A stretch of 64,000 nt of DNA. Source: Effrenium voratum. Taxonomy: Eukaryota > Sar > Dinophyceae > Suessiales > Symbiodiniaceae. Location: NCBI GenBank assembly GCA_963377175.1, contig CAUJNA010000446.1, forward strand, positions 2,268,351 to 2,332,350, written 5' to 3'. The notes beneath the pieces were generated by a model. That model made no database searches. It saw only the letters and a list, made by a program, of their open reading frames with translations, and was not told the DNA's origin. This document shows positions 47,687 through 57,430 of the stretch, one piece after another. Both the position numbers and the translations under genes were made by a program. The number at the start of each line of letters is the position of its first letter. Within the stretch, counting starts at the first letter, position 1.

Positions 47687-47702
47687 AGTGCCGCGCGGCA
47701 CC
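47687..47702. repeat. Block F palindrome, copy IV first
   Basis: AGTGCCGCGCGGCACC: the copy III palindrome with its outermost pair broken (G to A). Confidence 0.85.
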
Positions 47703-48626
47703 TCAGAAGCCCCGGAAGCTCCGAAAGTTCCAGTGATCAGCCCTGGCCACCGTGGTCATTTTTCAGGTTCATTTGCTTGCAGAACATTGGGGAAGTAGAG
47801 GGAATCCCCCAAAAAGGGGTGCAATTTTGATAGTCGGTGTTTTGCAGAAAGGGAACAGTATCTGTAAGGTGTTGTTGAAACATAAAGAATGAATCAATCA
47901 GTCATGTCCCTTGTTTTTTTGCAGTCTCTGAGCTCTCCCAAAAAGGGTGTCTTGCATATCTGCAAAATGCTGTTCAAACAAAGCAGTAGGCAACCATGAC
48001 CATGACCAATTGGGACAATGCAATCACCTCAAGAACCATTTGCCCACTGGCAAAACTAGCAGTCAAGTATATTTCCCTGTGACACCAACCCACAACATAA
48101 CAAAACCACTACCGACTGGCGCGAAGTAATTAGGGTGTATCCATCGCAAGTATGACCGTGCTTCCAGTTACCATTCTAGTAGGTTGCCAGGGAGAGCTCA
48201 TTTAAAAACTTCCGGCAGACTCCTTTGTGACCTGGAATGAAAGGCAACTGGGAGCCTCAGGGCGAGCCAAAACCTGTAAGTTTGTCAACCTCAATCTGAA
48301 GCACATGTGCACAATGTTGACCCTGGATTGATAATTGGGGGCGCTGTTCTCCTTCAGTGACGAACCCCCCCTAAAAAAATTAAAAAAAGAGGCACCCTCA
48401 TCTCTCAAAATCGAGCAGTCGAACCAAATCCGGCGAATGTAGCTCTTTAGCAACCACCACGCAGTCATGATCATTGTCATTTGGGTCTGTCTTTTCTTGG
48501 AGGGTACCCCTTTTTGAAGGTTTTAAAGGGAAACCCAAAGGAACACCATTTTGGACTAGAAGAAAACACGCCCGGAACCGCGCCTCAACCGAGGGTGCTT
48601 CCAGGCGAGAGGTGGACAGCACCGGC

Positions 48627-48652
48627 GAGGTCGGCATCTGTGTGGGCACCTT
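48627..48652. repeat. Block A2, copy IV first
   Basis: GAGGTCGGCATCTGTGTGGG then CACCTT, preceded by GCTTCCAGGCGAGAGGTGGA. Minus strand KVPTQMPTSPVLSTSRLEAP. Confidence 0.85.
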
Positions 48653-49529
48653 GGCCGCGAAGCGGTGCGAAACGATTTCGCTCGTGGAGTTGAGTACACG
48701 TAAACCAAAAGATGCGGAACCCGGAAAATGGGTGGTTTCCTTTGGGTTTCTCTCTAAACCAAACTACTGCTACGTCGGGCCAGGGGCTGGTTCTGTCGCA
48801 AGCAGTGTACATCTGTGTAGCCTGCTTGTACGTGAATACTAATTCAAAAGCCTTCCCGCGAACAGTGGAATCCAGAGGTGCGGGAACTGCATGTACGCTA
48901 AACAAGGGGTGGACAAAATGCCTGAGGGATTTGTCAGCCAGGACGTTTGGACGAAACTAGGCTAGCCAAACCTCCTGCCAAACATGTGTCAATCGCCAAA
49001 CAACATCAAACACAGCAAGAAAGCTACCAAAGCATCATCGCCACTCATTTTGGTTTAAAAGTCATATCCTGACAATCACCCTGAAATTGCTGATTTAGAC
49101 GGACACCATCCCCCAAAAGCAATCTTTGGAACAAGATGTTTCATACCTCACAGGTTCGATTTGTTTGACCAAACGAGTTTTGAGAAACCTTTTCAACTGG
49201 ATGTTTCCTTAAGAGGACTTTCGAAAATTGCTTGGTCCCCGTGGTCTTTGCACGAAACGCGGGTTGTCCCTACTCTTGTCCTCCCCAAACCAACAGTGGA
49301 CCAACACTGTTGTCAGTGACCCCAATTCAAGCTTGGAGAGCCTAGACAATGATTAGCTTCCTTTTGCGCTTTTGTTTCCCTTCAAAACACCACAAAAAAA
49401 AGTATCAAAAGGCCAAATGAGGAATTCCCGAAGCCGAGATTCCGATTCCAAAATGGCGAACCCCAACCCAAATCCATGGCTCTGCTTTTGGTTAGTCCAC
49501 CACAGCGAGGCCATCAGGCCATCCTGAGC

Positions 49530-49580
49530 TCTCCGCCGGCATCGAGGGCGAGCGTGAGACCGCCGAGTCGGGAAGGCCTC
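49530..49580. repeat. Block C, copy IV second
   Basis: CTCCGCCGGCATCGAGGGCG: three bases (GCG) shorter than at 46980, which removes one Pro from the minus-strand peptide and keeps the frame (SPSMPAESSG). Confidence 0.85.
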
Positions 49581-50228
49581 CCAATCGGCGCATCGGAAAG
49601 CCGCGGTGAAATCGACTTGGAGAAAACTCGTGGGAAACCGGGGGTAGTTCACTTTACCATGGAAATCACCCCAAGTTGGTTGAACATCCAAGTGGTGTCA
49701 GTTAGCCTGCCCCCGCCCGAATTGAATTGTGGAATCTCTCTAAACGAAGCTTCTGGGCCTTCTAGTTCAGACTCTGGGACGGGTCCCTTGACACCCGTAA
49801 CACCCGCGCCCTACACACGCCCCCCCATCAGTCACGGGACTTCTCAATGGGTTGCCAAAGAGGAACGCTACAAGGTTAAGTTCCACTCAATTCCCAGCTA
49901 ATTGATTGGTGGTTTGAAGGCTGGGTGTTGCCCATTTGCCCGTCAAAGGACAGCCCTGGAACCCTGGCACACGGCAAGCGACAACTGTAAACGACACCCA
50001 GCCACTCGCCCTCTTGCTGGCCAACATGGGCGAAGAAGGAACAAACAAAGGATAGGAACCGAATACAGAAGTTATGTATTCAGCAAATATGAAACTGACA
50101 ACACAGCATCCTACATTGAGAGGACACCGCAAAACACGACGCACACGGAAAACCAAAAACACAAACAGAAACACGGCCCGAACGCAAAGAGCGGGGTGGG
50201 ACACACTCCTGCCTGCGCTGAGCTGGCC

Positions 50229-50244
50229 AGTGCCGCGCGGCACC
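50229..50244. repeat. Block F palindrome, copy IV second
   Basis: AGTGCCGCGCGGCACC, identical to 47687-47702. Confidence 0.85.
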
Positions 50245-51103
50245 TCAGAAGCCCCGGAAGCTCCGAAAGTTCCAGTGATCAGCCCTGGCCACCGTGGTCA
50301 TTTTTCAGGTTCATTTGCTTGCAGAACATTGGGGAAGTAGAGGGAATCCCCCAAAAAGGGGTGCAATTTTGATAGTCTGTGTTTTGCAGAAAGGGAACAG
50401 TATCTGTAAGGTGTTGTTGAAACATAAAGCATGAACCAATCAGTCATGTTCGTTGTTTTTTTGGCAGTCTCTGAGCTCTCCCAAAAAGGGTGTCTTGCAT
50501 ATCTGCAAAATGCTGTTCAAACAAAGCAGTAGGCAACCATGACCATGACCAATTGGGACAATTCAATCACCTCAAGAACCATTTGCCCACTGGCAAAACT
50601 AGCAGTCAAGCATATGTCCCTTTGACACCAACCCACAACATAACAAAACCACTACCGACTGGCGCGAAGTAGGGTTTATCCATCGCAAGTATGACCGTGC
50701 TTCCAGTTACCATTCTAGTAGGTTGCCAGGGAGAGCTCATTTAAAAACTTCCGGCAAACTCCTTTGTGACCTGCAATGAAATAAATGGGGGGTGTTCTCC
50801 TTCAGTGACGACCCCCCCCCTAAAAAAGGGGCACCCTCATCTCTCAAAATCGAGCAGTCGAATCAAATCCGGAGAATGTAGCTCTTGGGTGAGTCAAACG
50901 AATTCAAAAGGCACCAAGCCCAACTAGCAATCACCACGCAGTCATGACCATTTTCATTTGGGTCTGTCTTTTCTTGGAGGGTACCCCTTTTTGAAGGTTT
51001 TAAAGGGAAACCCAAAGGAACACCATTTTGGACTAGAAGAAAACACACCCGGAACCGCGCCTCAACCGAGGGTGCTTCCAGGCGAGAGGTGGACTGCACC
51101 GGC

Positions 51104-51129
51104 GAGGTCGGCATCTGTGTGGGCACCTT
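51104..51129. repeat. Block A2, copy IV second
   Basis: Same as 48627-48652. The upstream sequence has GGACTGCACC where the other copies have GGACAGCACC. Confidence 0.85.
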
Positions 51130-51959
51130 GGCTGCCGCGAAGCGGCGAGAAACGATTCGCTCGTGCAGGAGTTGAGTACACGTAAACCAAAAGATGCGGA
51201 ACCCGGAAAATTTGTGGTTTTCTTTGGGTTTCTCTCTAAACCAAACTACTGCCACGTGGGGCCAGGGGCTGGTTCTGTCGCAAGCAGTGTACATCTGTGT
51301 AGCCTGCTTGTACGTGAATACATACTAATTCAACAGCCTTCCCGCGAACAGTGGAATCCAGAGGTGCGAGAACTGCATGTATGCTAAACAAGGGGTGGAC
51401 CAAATGCCTGAGGGATTTGTCAGCCAGGACGTTTGGACGAAATTAGGCTAGCCAAACCTCCTGCCAAACATGTGTCAATTGCCAAACAACATCAAACACA
51501 CCAAGAAAGCTACCAAAGCATCATCACCACTCACTAAGGTCTAAAGTCATATCCTGACAATCACACATAAATTGGTGATTCAGACAGAGACCATCCCCCG
51601 AAAGCAATCTTTGGAAGAAGATGTTTCATACCTCACAGGTTCGATTTGTTTGACCAAACGAGTTTTAAGAAACCTTTTCAACATGTAACCACTTGGGAAG
51701 CACCCCAACACCCACCCACCGCCCATCCCGGCCCCCCCCACACCAACCACCCCCTGTCAGGCTTCTTGAAACAACAACCACTTTTGGGCTTGCAAAATAG
51801 ACTCGGTGTTCATGAAGCACCCCCGCACTTGGGTGTTCAAGCTAGTAGGTCATAACCATGGTTATAAAGGGACTAAGCCCAGTCATAACCACAGACATAA
51901 CCGTTTTGGCTAGTTGGTTGAACACCCCCAACCCGACAAAGCTCCTTCCTCTTGGGCCC

Positions 51960-52035
51960 CCGCCGGCATCTCTGAAGGGGAGACCAGCGCCGAGGACGCC
52001 AACGCAGAGGAGCCCAGCGCGGCTGGCGAGGAGTG
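51960..52035. repeat. Block B2, copy IV
   Basis: CCGCCGGCATCTCTGAAGGG, GAGACCAGCGCCGAGGACGC, CAACGCAGAGGAGCCCAGCG. Minus strand GVLGAGLPFRDAGGGP or SSALVSPSEMPAG depending on frame. Last array block before the break. Confidence 0.85.
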
Positions 52036-52361
52036 GACAACGGGACGGACGTTTGGCGGGGGGGGGGGTGAGTTTCACTAGGGTATCTTATCCAAAAGGA
52101 ACGGATGCCTTGTGGTAGAAGAGGATCGTATATGTGGTCCCTGGATCTATTCTGCAGGAAGCCCCATATGTCAAGATGGAGTATAAGAGAATGGACAGCC
52201 CCTGATAACTCTGATTACTGTGTTTCACTGTAAGCGGCCTGCAATAAGTCCTTTTAGGTAGTTATCGCATGAATGGTGCGATTTGTACAAGAAAGGGCCT
52301 TGACCCAGTATAAATCAACCACAAAACAGACACAAATTTCTTTTGATCTCCAGCACTGATT

Positions 52362-52378
52362 TACGGCCTTTGGCCGTA
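52362..52378. other. Perfect hairpin TACGGCC-TTT-GGCCGTA
   Basis: A seven-base inverted repeat with a three-base loop. Read on the minus strand it lies about 170 bases past the pseudogene's last open codons, so it might act in 3'-end structure. GGCTACGG occurs twice on the minus strand here. Confidence 0.6.
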
Positions 52379-52406
52379 GCCTTTGTTTTATGCCGTAGCC
52401 ATATTG
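52374..52406 (+). other. Two spliced-leader-like words
   Basis: CCGTAGCC at 52374 and CCGTAGCCATATTG at 52393, 19 bases apart. The dinoflagellate spliced leader starts CCGTAGCCATTTTG, so the second word matches 13 of 14 bases. A pyrimidine-rich stretch ending CTGCGCAG precedes an ATG at 52438 (34 codons to TGA). This may be a relict leader of a retroposed transcript, or chance from the hairpin sequence. Confidence 0.35.
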
Positions 52407-52547
52407 AAATACTTGTTTCATCCTTTTTGCTGCGCAGATGAAAAGTCTTGGTGACAACTGGAAAACGGTTTGTACTCTTGATGTGAGATACCTAGCTGTA
52501 TCAGAAGAGGATGCAAAGCGCTTTGTACATGCGGGATCGATGTGAAA

Positions 52548-55384
52548 CTATTGATCTCTCACTGAAAATAGTCTTGTTGTCGATGAGGATGAAGTGTTGC
52601 GCCGTTTTCGTGTGAACTCTCGCAATCGATCTCCTGAGAATCTTATTCCTGGCAAATCATGAAGACCAAAGGAGGTCTGGATGGTTGCCAAAGGAGGCAG
52701 TCGCAATTTCTTGTTGTACCAATGATAGCTGCTGTCAGATTGACTGCCGTAATCGAAATCTCTCCAGGTCGAATTGCTGAACTGCTTCCATCCCTGATCG
52801 CCGTACGAGTATTGGTTCAACTGCTTCCACGCTGTCTCCTTCTTCTTGCCCTTGAAACACTCCTTGGTCCGAGAATATTTCTCTCCCGATTTGCTGCACG
52901 GCTTCGGATGTAGACCATCGATCAACGGGCTGTGAATCGGACCCAGCATCAGCATCTCGTTGGTGATGCGTTCGTTGCATGAGACCTAGTAGTCGGCGAT
53001 GACCTTCTCAAAGTCGTCCTGCATGGATGTCAGTTGTGCTTCAGTCCAATTTCCAATCTCTGACTTGCGGAACCCTTGTTGGATGTCTGTCTTTCCCCAT
53101 CCAAATACAAATGGAATCATACAGTCAGGAAATGTTCTGTCATACCCGGATCCAGTCTTCATATATTTTGTAACCCAATCGGTCCGCAATGGGCATTTCC
53201 TGTGCCTCGTTCCATGTCTTCTGATATTTCTGGATGTAGTTGATGAGGCCTTGGTCAGGATTGTAGACATGTTGAAGCTTCCTGCACGCATTGGCGGACT
53301 TATTCGCATCACCTGTACTCGCGTCGCATTGGTACTCGGTGACGAGGGGCATGATTCCTGATTGGGGAAATCTTCCCGTGCTGCGTCACGGGTGATGTTC
53401 GGATGAACGTGGAACACGCCAATGGTTGCGAATGGGAGGTCTGCCCTTGTCACATGGCGGCTGTCGAAGTGTGGTCGGAGTTTCCGTGGATTTCGGAAAG
53501 GCGCCGCGCATTTGCCATGTCCTTGGGCTTTGGTGCGTGGCGGCAGTCTCCTTCCAATGTACTTCTGCTGATCAATGAACATGTCCGGTCCGGTGGTTGC
53601 CAAACAGTCGAATGTGGGAGTATCGTAGTCGGGATCAGTGTAATCCTTTTCGACTCCAAAATAGCATCTGAACATTCAACATGTCGTACCCCAGTATTGG
53701 CTTTTGGTGGAAATGTGTCGTGCCACTAGTTCGACTCTGGCTTGCTTTCCGCCGCGGACAAAGCATGCGATTGGTTTTGCTGACCAGGATTTGACAACGA
53801 TGCCCTTGTAGCCAAGTTTGCTGAACAGCTTGATGAGGTCCTCGCATTTCTCATCTTCCGGATAAAAGAAGGCATCGGCCTCGTTGAGGCCAATGATGTG
53901 GGCACTGTTCTGCAACATCATCATGATGAGTGGCCTTTCTTTCATTGACATGTGTTTCACTTCCCGGCTGTCCAACTTCGGATTCCTCATGAGGTTTCCG
54001 TGATTCAAGGTCAGCATGTTGAGCGTCAAGGATGAAGTGAATTCATGTGACGCGTGGTGATCAACATAGGGGCGATCTGACGGCTGCATCAGGGATCCAA
54101 GGATGTCCGTGAATGACTTGATAAGGTCCGGATCATCATCGTGCATCAGCTTCTTCAGTCCAATCGGAAGTCTGATTGGATACCCTGACTTGTCCTGTGC
54201 TGCCCTGAACTCTTCCCGTGTCGGCTTCTCGTGTTGGTGATGGAAGTGGAATTCTTCCTCATCGAAGTTGGTGTCCGGATTCACATGCGCCAAGGATCTC
54301 AGCTCAGTTTCATTCAATTCTGGATGAACATTCCTTGGATTGGCATTGTACCTTGCCATGAAGTCTCGGAAGTTCTCCTGAATTGTCTTGAGCTCTTCTG
54401 CTGCATCGGTCTTGTTCATGTCCCGGTCCAAAGTGACTTCCGCAAATTCCTTGTGATAGATTATCCGGATTGTGGAGCTCCAGGATGACCTTCTGCTTGA
54501 CGGTTCTCTCTTCCTGAGATTCCATTTTCTCTTCTTCTTCATCTTGATCCGTGGAATGCCGTCGCTTTCTGGTCTTGGTGGATGACTCCTTCTCGGATTG
54601 GTTCTTGTTGGTCTTGTTGGCATTGACGTATGCGAAGAAGTGGTCAGCAAACTCCATGATCTTGGTCTCGTACATCACTGTATCTTCCTTGCTGAAGTTC
54701 CTTTTCAGGATCCGATAGTTGAACTGCAGGAGCTGGCCCTCTGCGTCAAACGCTGCAATGATATCCGTGATGTCAATATGCTCTGTCAATACAGTTCGTT
54801 CCTCGGAGAGTCGGAAAGAGTACGGATTGTCCTTGGTAGAGGCAAGGATCGCGAGTGCATCACGTCCTGTAGGCACATGAGTCAGCGCTGCCTCGGATGG
54901 TTCATCGTCGACGATGATGTCGTCGATGCAGGCAAGGTGAACCTGTCCTGATTCCCTGATCCAGGATGCTCTCCATAGGTCGCATAGAACATGAACGTGA
55001 CAGGAATCTTCGAGAAAGGATCAATCTTCCTGTCCTGTTCAATGGATGGAGGTGCAGGTCGTCGTATCTTGTATATTGGCTGCGCTGTTTCTTCATCTGG
55101 ATGGTCCTGCTTCTTGTAAGAGGATGAGGATGGCAGGTCGTAGGATGGCTCAGGTTTCTTGTATTCCTTCTGCTGAGATCACGGTCGTGCTCTACTTTGC
55201 GCCCAGTGCCGAAAAAGGACTGTGACTGTGGATACTGCGACGCAGACGGGCGCGCGCGCGCCTCAGTCAAAATTCCGGCAATGCCTCTTGGGCTGGTGGC
55301 GTGCGCAAACCTCACTAGTAGCTGATCATGCTGCGGTAGCGGCGGCGGCGGGTTTGGTGACCGCTGCGCCAGACCATCCAACAT
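52548..55384 (-). pseudogene. Decayed polyprotein-like gene with possible EEP-type nuclease/phosphatase domain
   Basis: Open frames on the minus strand can be followed from ATG at 55384 to 52548 only by changing frame at about 55175, 54966, 54470 and 53680 and by passing an in-frame TAG at 52986. The N-terminus has a segment HATSPRGIAGILTEARARPS; the middle is charged (DQDEEEEKMESQEE). The C-terminal third has a pattern like the endonuclease/exonuclease/phosphatase superfamily: LTLNHGNLMRNP, IIGLNEADAFF (candidate metal-binding Glu), KLGYKGIVV, then FATIGVFHVHPNI. I identify this fold from pattern only; the final SDH-type motif was not found. Possibly an extra module of a retroelement, given the neighbouring copia pol on the same strand. 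Clearly non-functional here if the breaks are not introns or sequencing errors. Confidence 0.5.
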
Positions 55385-55526
55385 TTGTTATCAGAGTCGG
55401 GCGTCCGATGGATTCAATCTCGACACGCCGTGAATGACAACTGACGCATCTCATGACACTTGAGTAGGAATGCTCCCAGCTATCCCTGTCAACCATTACC
55501 TCAGCTCGAACAAATAGAAATGGGGC
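55385..55526. other. Short intergenic stretch
   Basis: No feature seen apart from loss of similarity to the upstream pseudogene. Confidence 0.4.
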
Positions 55527-55735
55527 CCTAATTTAATATTCCACGCTAATGCGTTCAAGGCATGCGAGCGCTTGAAGCGCTCTAGCCCTCAATGTAAAAT
55601 CCAAAACGCCGCGCCACGCTGCGAAGCAAAGACACGTTCGTCAGGAAGATGCCAAGTCTGAGCCAGACGCACGCCCAGAAGGCGGACCGGTCGCCCCCAA
55701 CAAAAAACAAACACGAGCTTCCGCAACAACTTTGA
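55527..55735. repeat. Direct repeat of ~180 bp, left copy
   Basis: Begins GGGGCCCTAATTTAATATTC and includes GAGCGCTTGAAGCGCTC (55566-55582), GCCGCGCCACGCTGCGAAGC, CTGAGCCAGACGCACGCCCA and CCGCAACAACTTTGATA. The partner is at 56152-56441. Confidence 0.85.
55566..55582. other. Hairpin, left copy
   Basis: GAGCGCTT-G-AAGCGCTC: eight pairs around one base. The partner hairpin at 56192-56208 has compensating changes. Confidence 0.75.
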
Positions 55736-56151
55736 TATACGCTATTGTGGCTGGAGTTACAGCGGCAGCTGCTGGCCCCAGACTTTCCAACTGATACTGA
55801 GAGGGGTTTAGATTCTGACCATTCCAACTACAAGAGATGGACGCCCTGAAGTGTCACTTCTTGTCACTGCTTCCCTGTGTCAGGCTTGGAGCGCTTGCGC
55901 GCCTGCTGCCTTCCCTCTCAAGCCCCCTCACAAGCCAAATACGAATCCCCCCCAACTACCCCTCTCGATCGTTTTCCATCTCTACAAACCAAGAAGAAGA
56001 AGCTTCCGTGCGAACATATCCATGCTGCGCCACAGCGAAGCGCAGGAAGAGGCCAACCTTAGATGCAGTCTCTGACAGATGTTGCGCACGCCCCTCCAAC
56101 ATTCCCAATCGATCAAAACTGCAACTATAGAAACAAAAAAGGAAATGAGGG
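55736..56151. other. Spacer between the two direct repeats
   Basis: Includes a third, weaker echo near 56020-56100 (GCTGCGCCACAGCGAAGCGC). Three overlapping plus-strand frames (60-97 codons) exist but none resembles a known protein. Confidence 0.4.
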
Positions 56152-56441
56152 GGGTCCTATCTTATTATTCCTCGCTACTTTCGTGGCTTGCGAGTGCTTG
56201 AAACACTCGACCCCCCAGGAAAACTAGTACGCCGCGCCGCGCAGCGAAGCACAGACACGTTTGTCCGGTCTGAGCCAGACGCACGCCCAGAAGGCGGGCC
56301 GGTCACCCCCGACAAACATCCAACTATGAGCATAGGTGCCCTTTTAGGGGAAATGGATGGACCAGGGCCATATATTTTTCTACCAAAACAACCAAAAAGG
56401 ACACATAAGACTATGAGCCTTTAAGCCGCAACAACTTTGAC
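56152..56441. repeat. Direct repeat, right copy (interrupted)
   Basis: GGGGTCCTATCTTATTATTC, GAGTGCTTGAAACACTC, GCCGCGCCGCGCAGCGAAGC, CTGAGCCAGACGCACGCCCA match the left copy. The terminal CCGCAACAACTTTGACA is displaced by about 95 unrelated bases (56330-56423). Confidence 0.8.
56192..56208. other. Hairpin, right copy
   Basis: GAGTGCTTGAAACACTC. Compared with the left copy one C-G pair has become T-A, and a second pair has become C-A, which on the minus-strand RNA is a G-U wobble. Confidence 0.7.
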
Positions 56442-56525
56442 ACAAATTTTTCCACTCACGCACGTCGTCGATGCATCGCAGCACGGTACCTGGCCGGCGA
56501 CAATACATGTAGCGAGGATCGCATC

Positions 56526-57430
56526 ATGAAAAAAAAAGGGCGGGGCTATAGCAACAAGCCCGAACTGAAGCACACCGAGCTGAAGCCTGCGCAGGGGCAG
56601 AATGAATGTATAAGTGTGCCTTTTAAAGGAAGTCGACAGTCTGAGCCTTCCCCGCTGCTCTGGCGTCGCTGGCGCGTCTGCTGCGGCTGCTGCTGCGGCT
56701 GCGGCTGGGATCTTAAGGCAGCTCCTAAGATCAGCCACGCTGCGGTCAGATCGAAAGCGCGCAGCTGGGGATCTGGCCGGGGGCGCAAGCCCAGGCCTAT
56801 AGCTATCGGCCAGACCCCACGCACTGGCCTTGCAAGCTGGATCGGAGGCGTCCCCGAGCCCCAGCTGCTGCTGCTGCTCTTGCCTGGGCGGTGTCTGTGT
56901 GGCGGCGGCTGCAGTTGCCGCGACTGCCCCACTGGGCTGGCCACGGCCGCTGCGGCGGCCTGGCAGGAAAAACCCGATCAAGCAGGACGCACCGATCGAG
57001 CCTAGGCCGCTGAGCCGCTGTCCCGAAGCTCTTCGCGAAGCTCCCAGGCGGGCTTTCCGCGGCAGGCGGCCACGTGTACCTTATATAGCGAAATCACACA
57101 TGCAGTGCGCATGTGCAGAACAGTCAACGGGCGTGTCTCAGTTTCAGGCCCACGGCCGGTGGTCACCTCCTGGCAGGCTCCACACGAGCTCCTCAATCCG
57201 GCGCTCCATAGAGCGAGGATCTCGCGCTGGCGCGCCGCCTCGTCACCTACGACAGGCCCGGTCCGCTTGAGCCAGCGTGGCAATGGCGATGAATTCAGCT
57301 TTGAACTGCAAGCCGGGCACATGAGTGCACATGCCTGCGTGCTCGGTAAAATGAGCGCCGCGCCCGCGAACCCGATCGACTGGCCCGCCGAGTTGAGCCG
57401 TCAACGGCTCCGGTTTGGCGAGTCGTGCGT
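56526..57430. other. GC-rich region with CTG/GCC tracts
   Basis: Contains CTGCTGCGGCTGCTGCTGCG near 56680 and CAGCTGCTGCTGCTGCTC near 56862, plus CGGCGGCTGCAG stretches. Open frames cover both strands (159 and 146 codons plus, 186 codons minus with Ala/Gln runs). None shows a domain, so I do not call a gene. It could be an exon or a CpG-rich regulatory stretch. Confidence 0.45.

Larger units (their letters stand above)
46680..49202 (+). repeat. 2.5-kb tandem duplication, first copy
   Basis: Begins GTTTCCTTAAGAGGACTTTC and ends ...GAGTTTTGAGAAACCTTTTC. It is nearly identical to 49203-51681. It keeps the ~95-base segment near 48243-48336 (GGGAGCCTCAGGGCGAGCCA) that the second copy has lost, and lacks GGTGAGTCAAACGAATTCAA, present in the second copy and in array copy II. 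Confidence 0.9.
49203..51681 (+). repeat. 2.5-kb tandem duplication, second copy
   Basis: Starts GTTTCCTTAAGAGGACTTTC and runs on into sequence shared with copies II and III (ACATGTAACCACTTGGGAAG). A 471-base plus-strand frame and a 357-base minus-strand frame recur 2542 bases apart in both copies, which reflects the duplication and not coding. Confidence 0.9.
45735..52070. repeat. Array unit, copy IV (partial, internally duplicated)
   Basis: Contains A1 (45735), polypurine (45845), C, F and A2 (each twice because of the 2.5-kb duplication) and B2 (51960). It then stops near 52070. Blocks G, E, A3, B3 and D are absent, replaced by the retroelement-like region. No intact gene is supported. 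Confidence 0.8.
52071..52547. other. Junction region between the array and retroelement-like DNA
   Basis: Similarity to the array ends near the poly-G at 52061-52070. What follows is not found elsewhere in the window. It could be the 3' flank or a terminal repeat of the minus-strand element, but no partner repeat is visible. It holds a hairpin (52362-52378) and a spliced-leader-like word (52393). Confidence 0.5.

Noticed and set aside
47360..47830. 156-codon plus-strand frame present twice (also 49902-50372)
   Set aside because: The identity reflects the recent 2.5-kb duplication; a second frame on the opposite strand is equally conserved, and copies II and III do not keep it open.
55527..56441. 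Pair of long terminal repeats around a small element
   Set aside because: The enclosed 420 bases have no retroelement features, and neither TG...CA ends nor a target duplication can be seen; a plain direct repeat is the safer description.
56421..57005. Candidate protein with Ala/Gln or Cys/Gly runs
   Set aside because: Overlapping frames of similar length occur on both strands of a CTG/GCC-rich segment; no domain or conserved relative in the window to choose between them.
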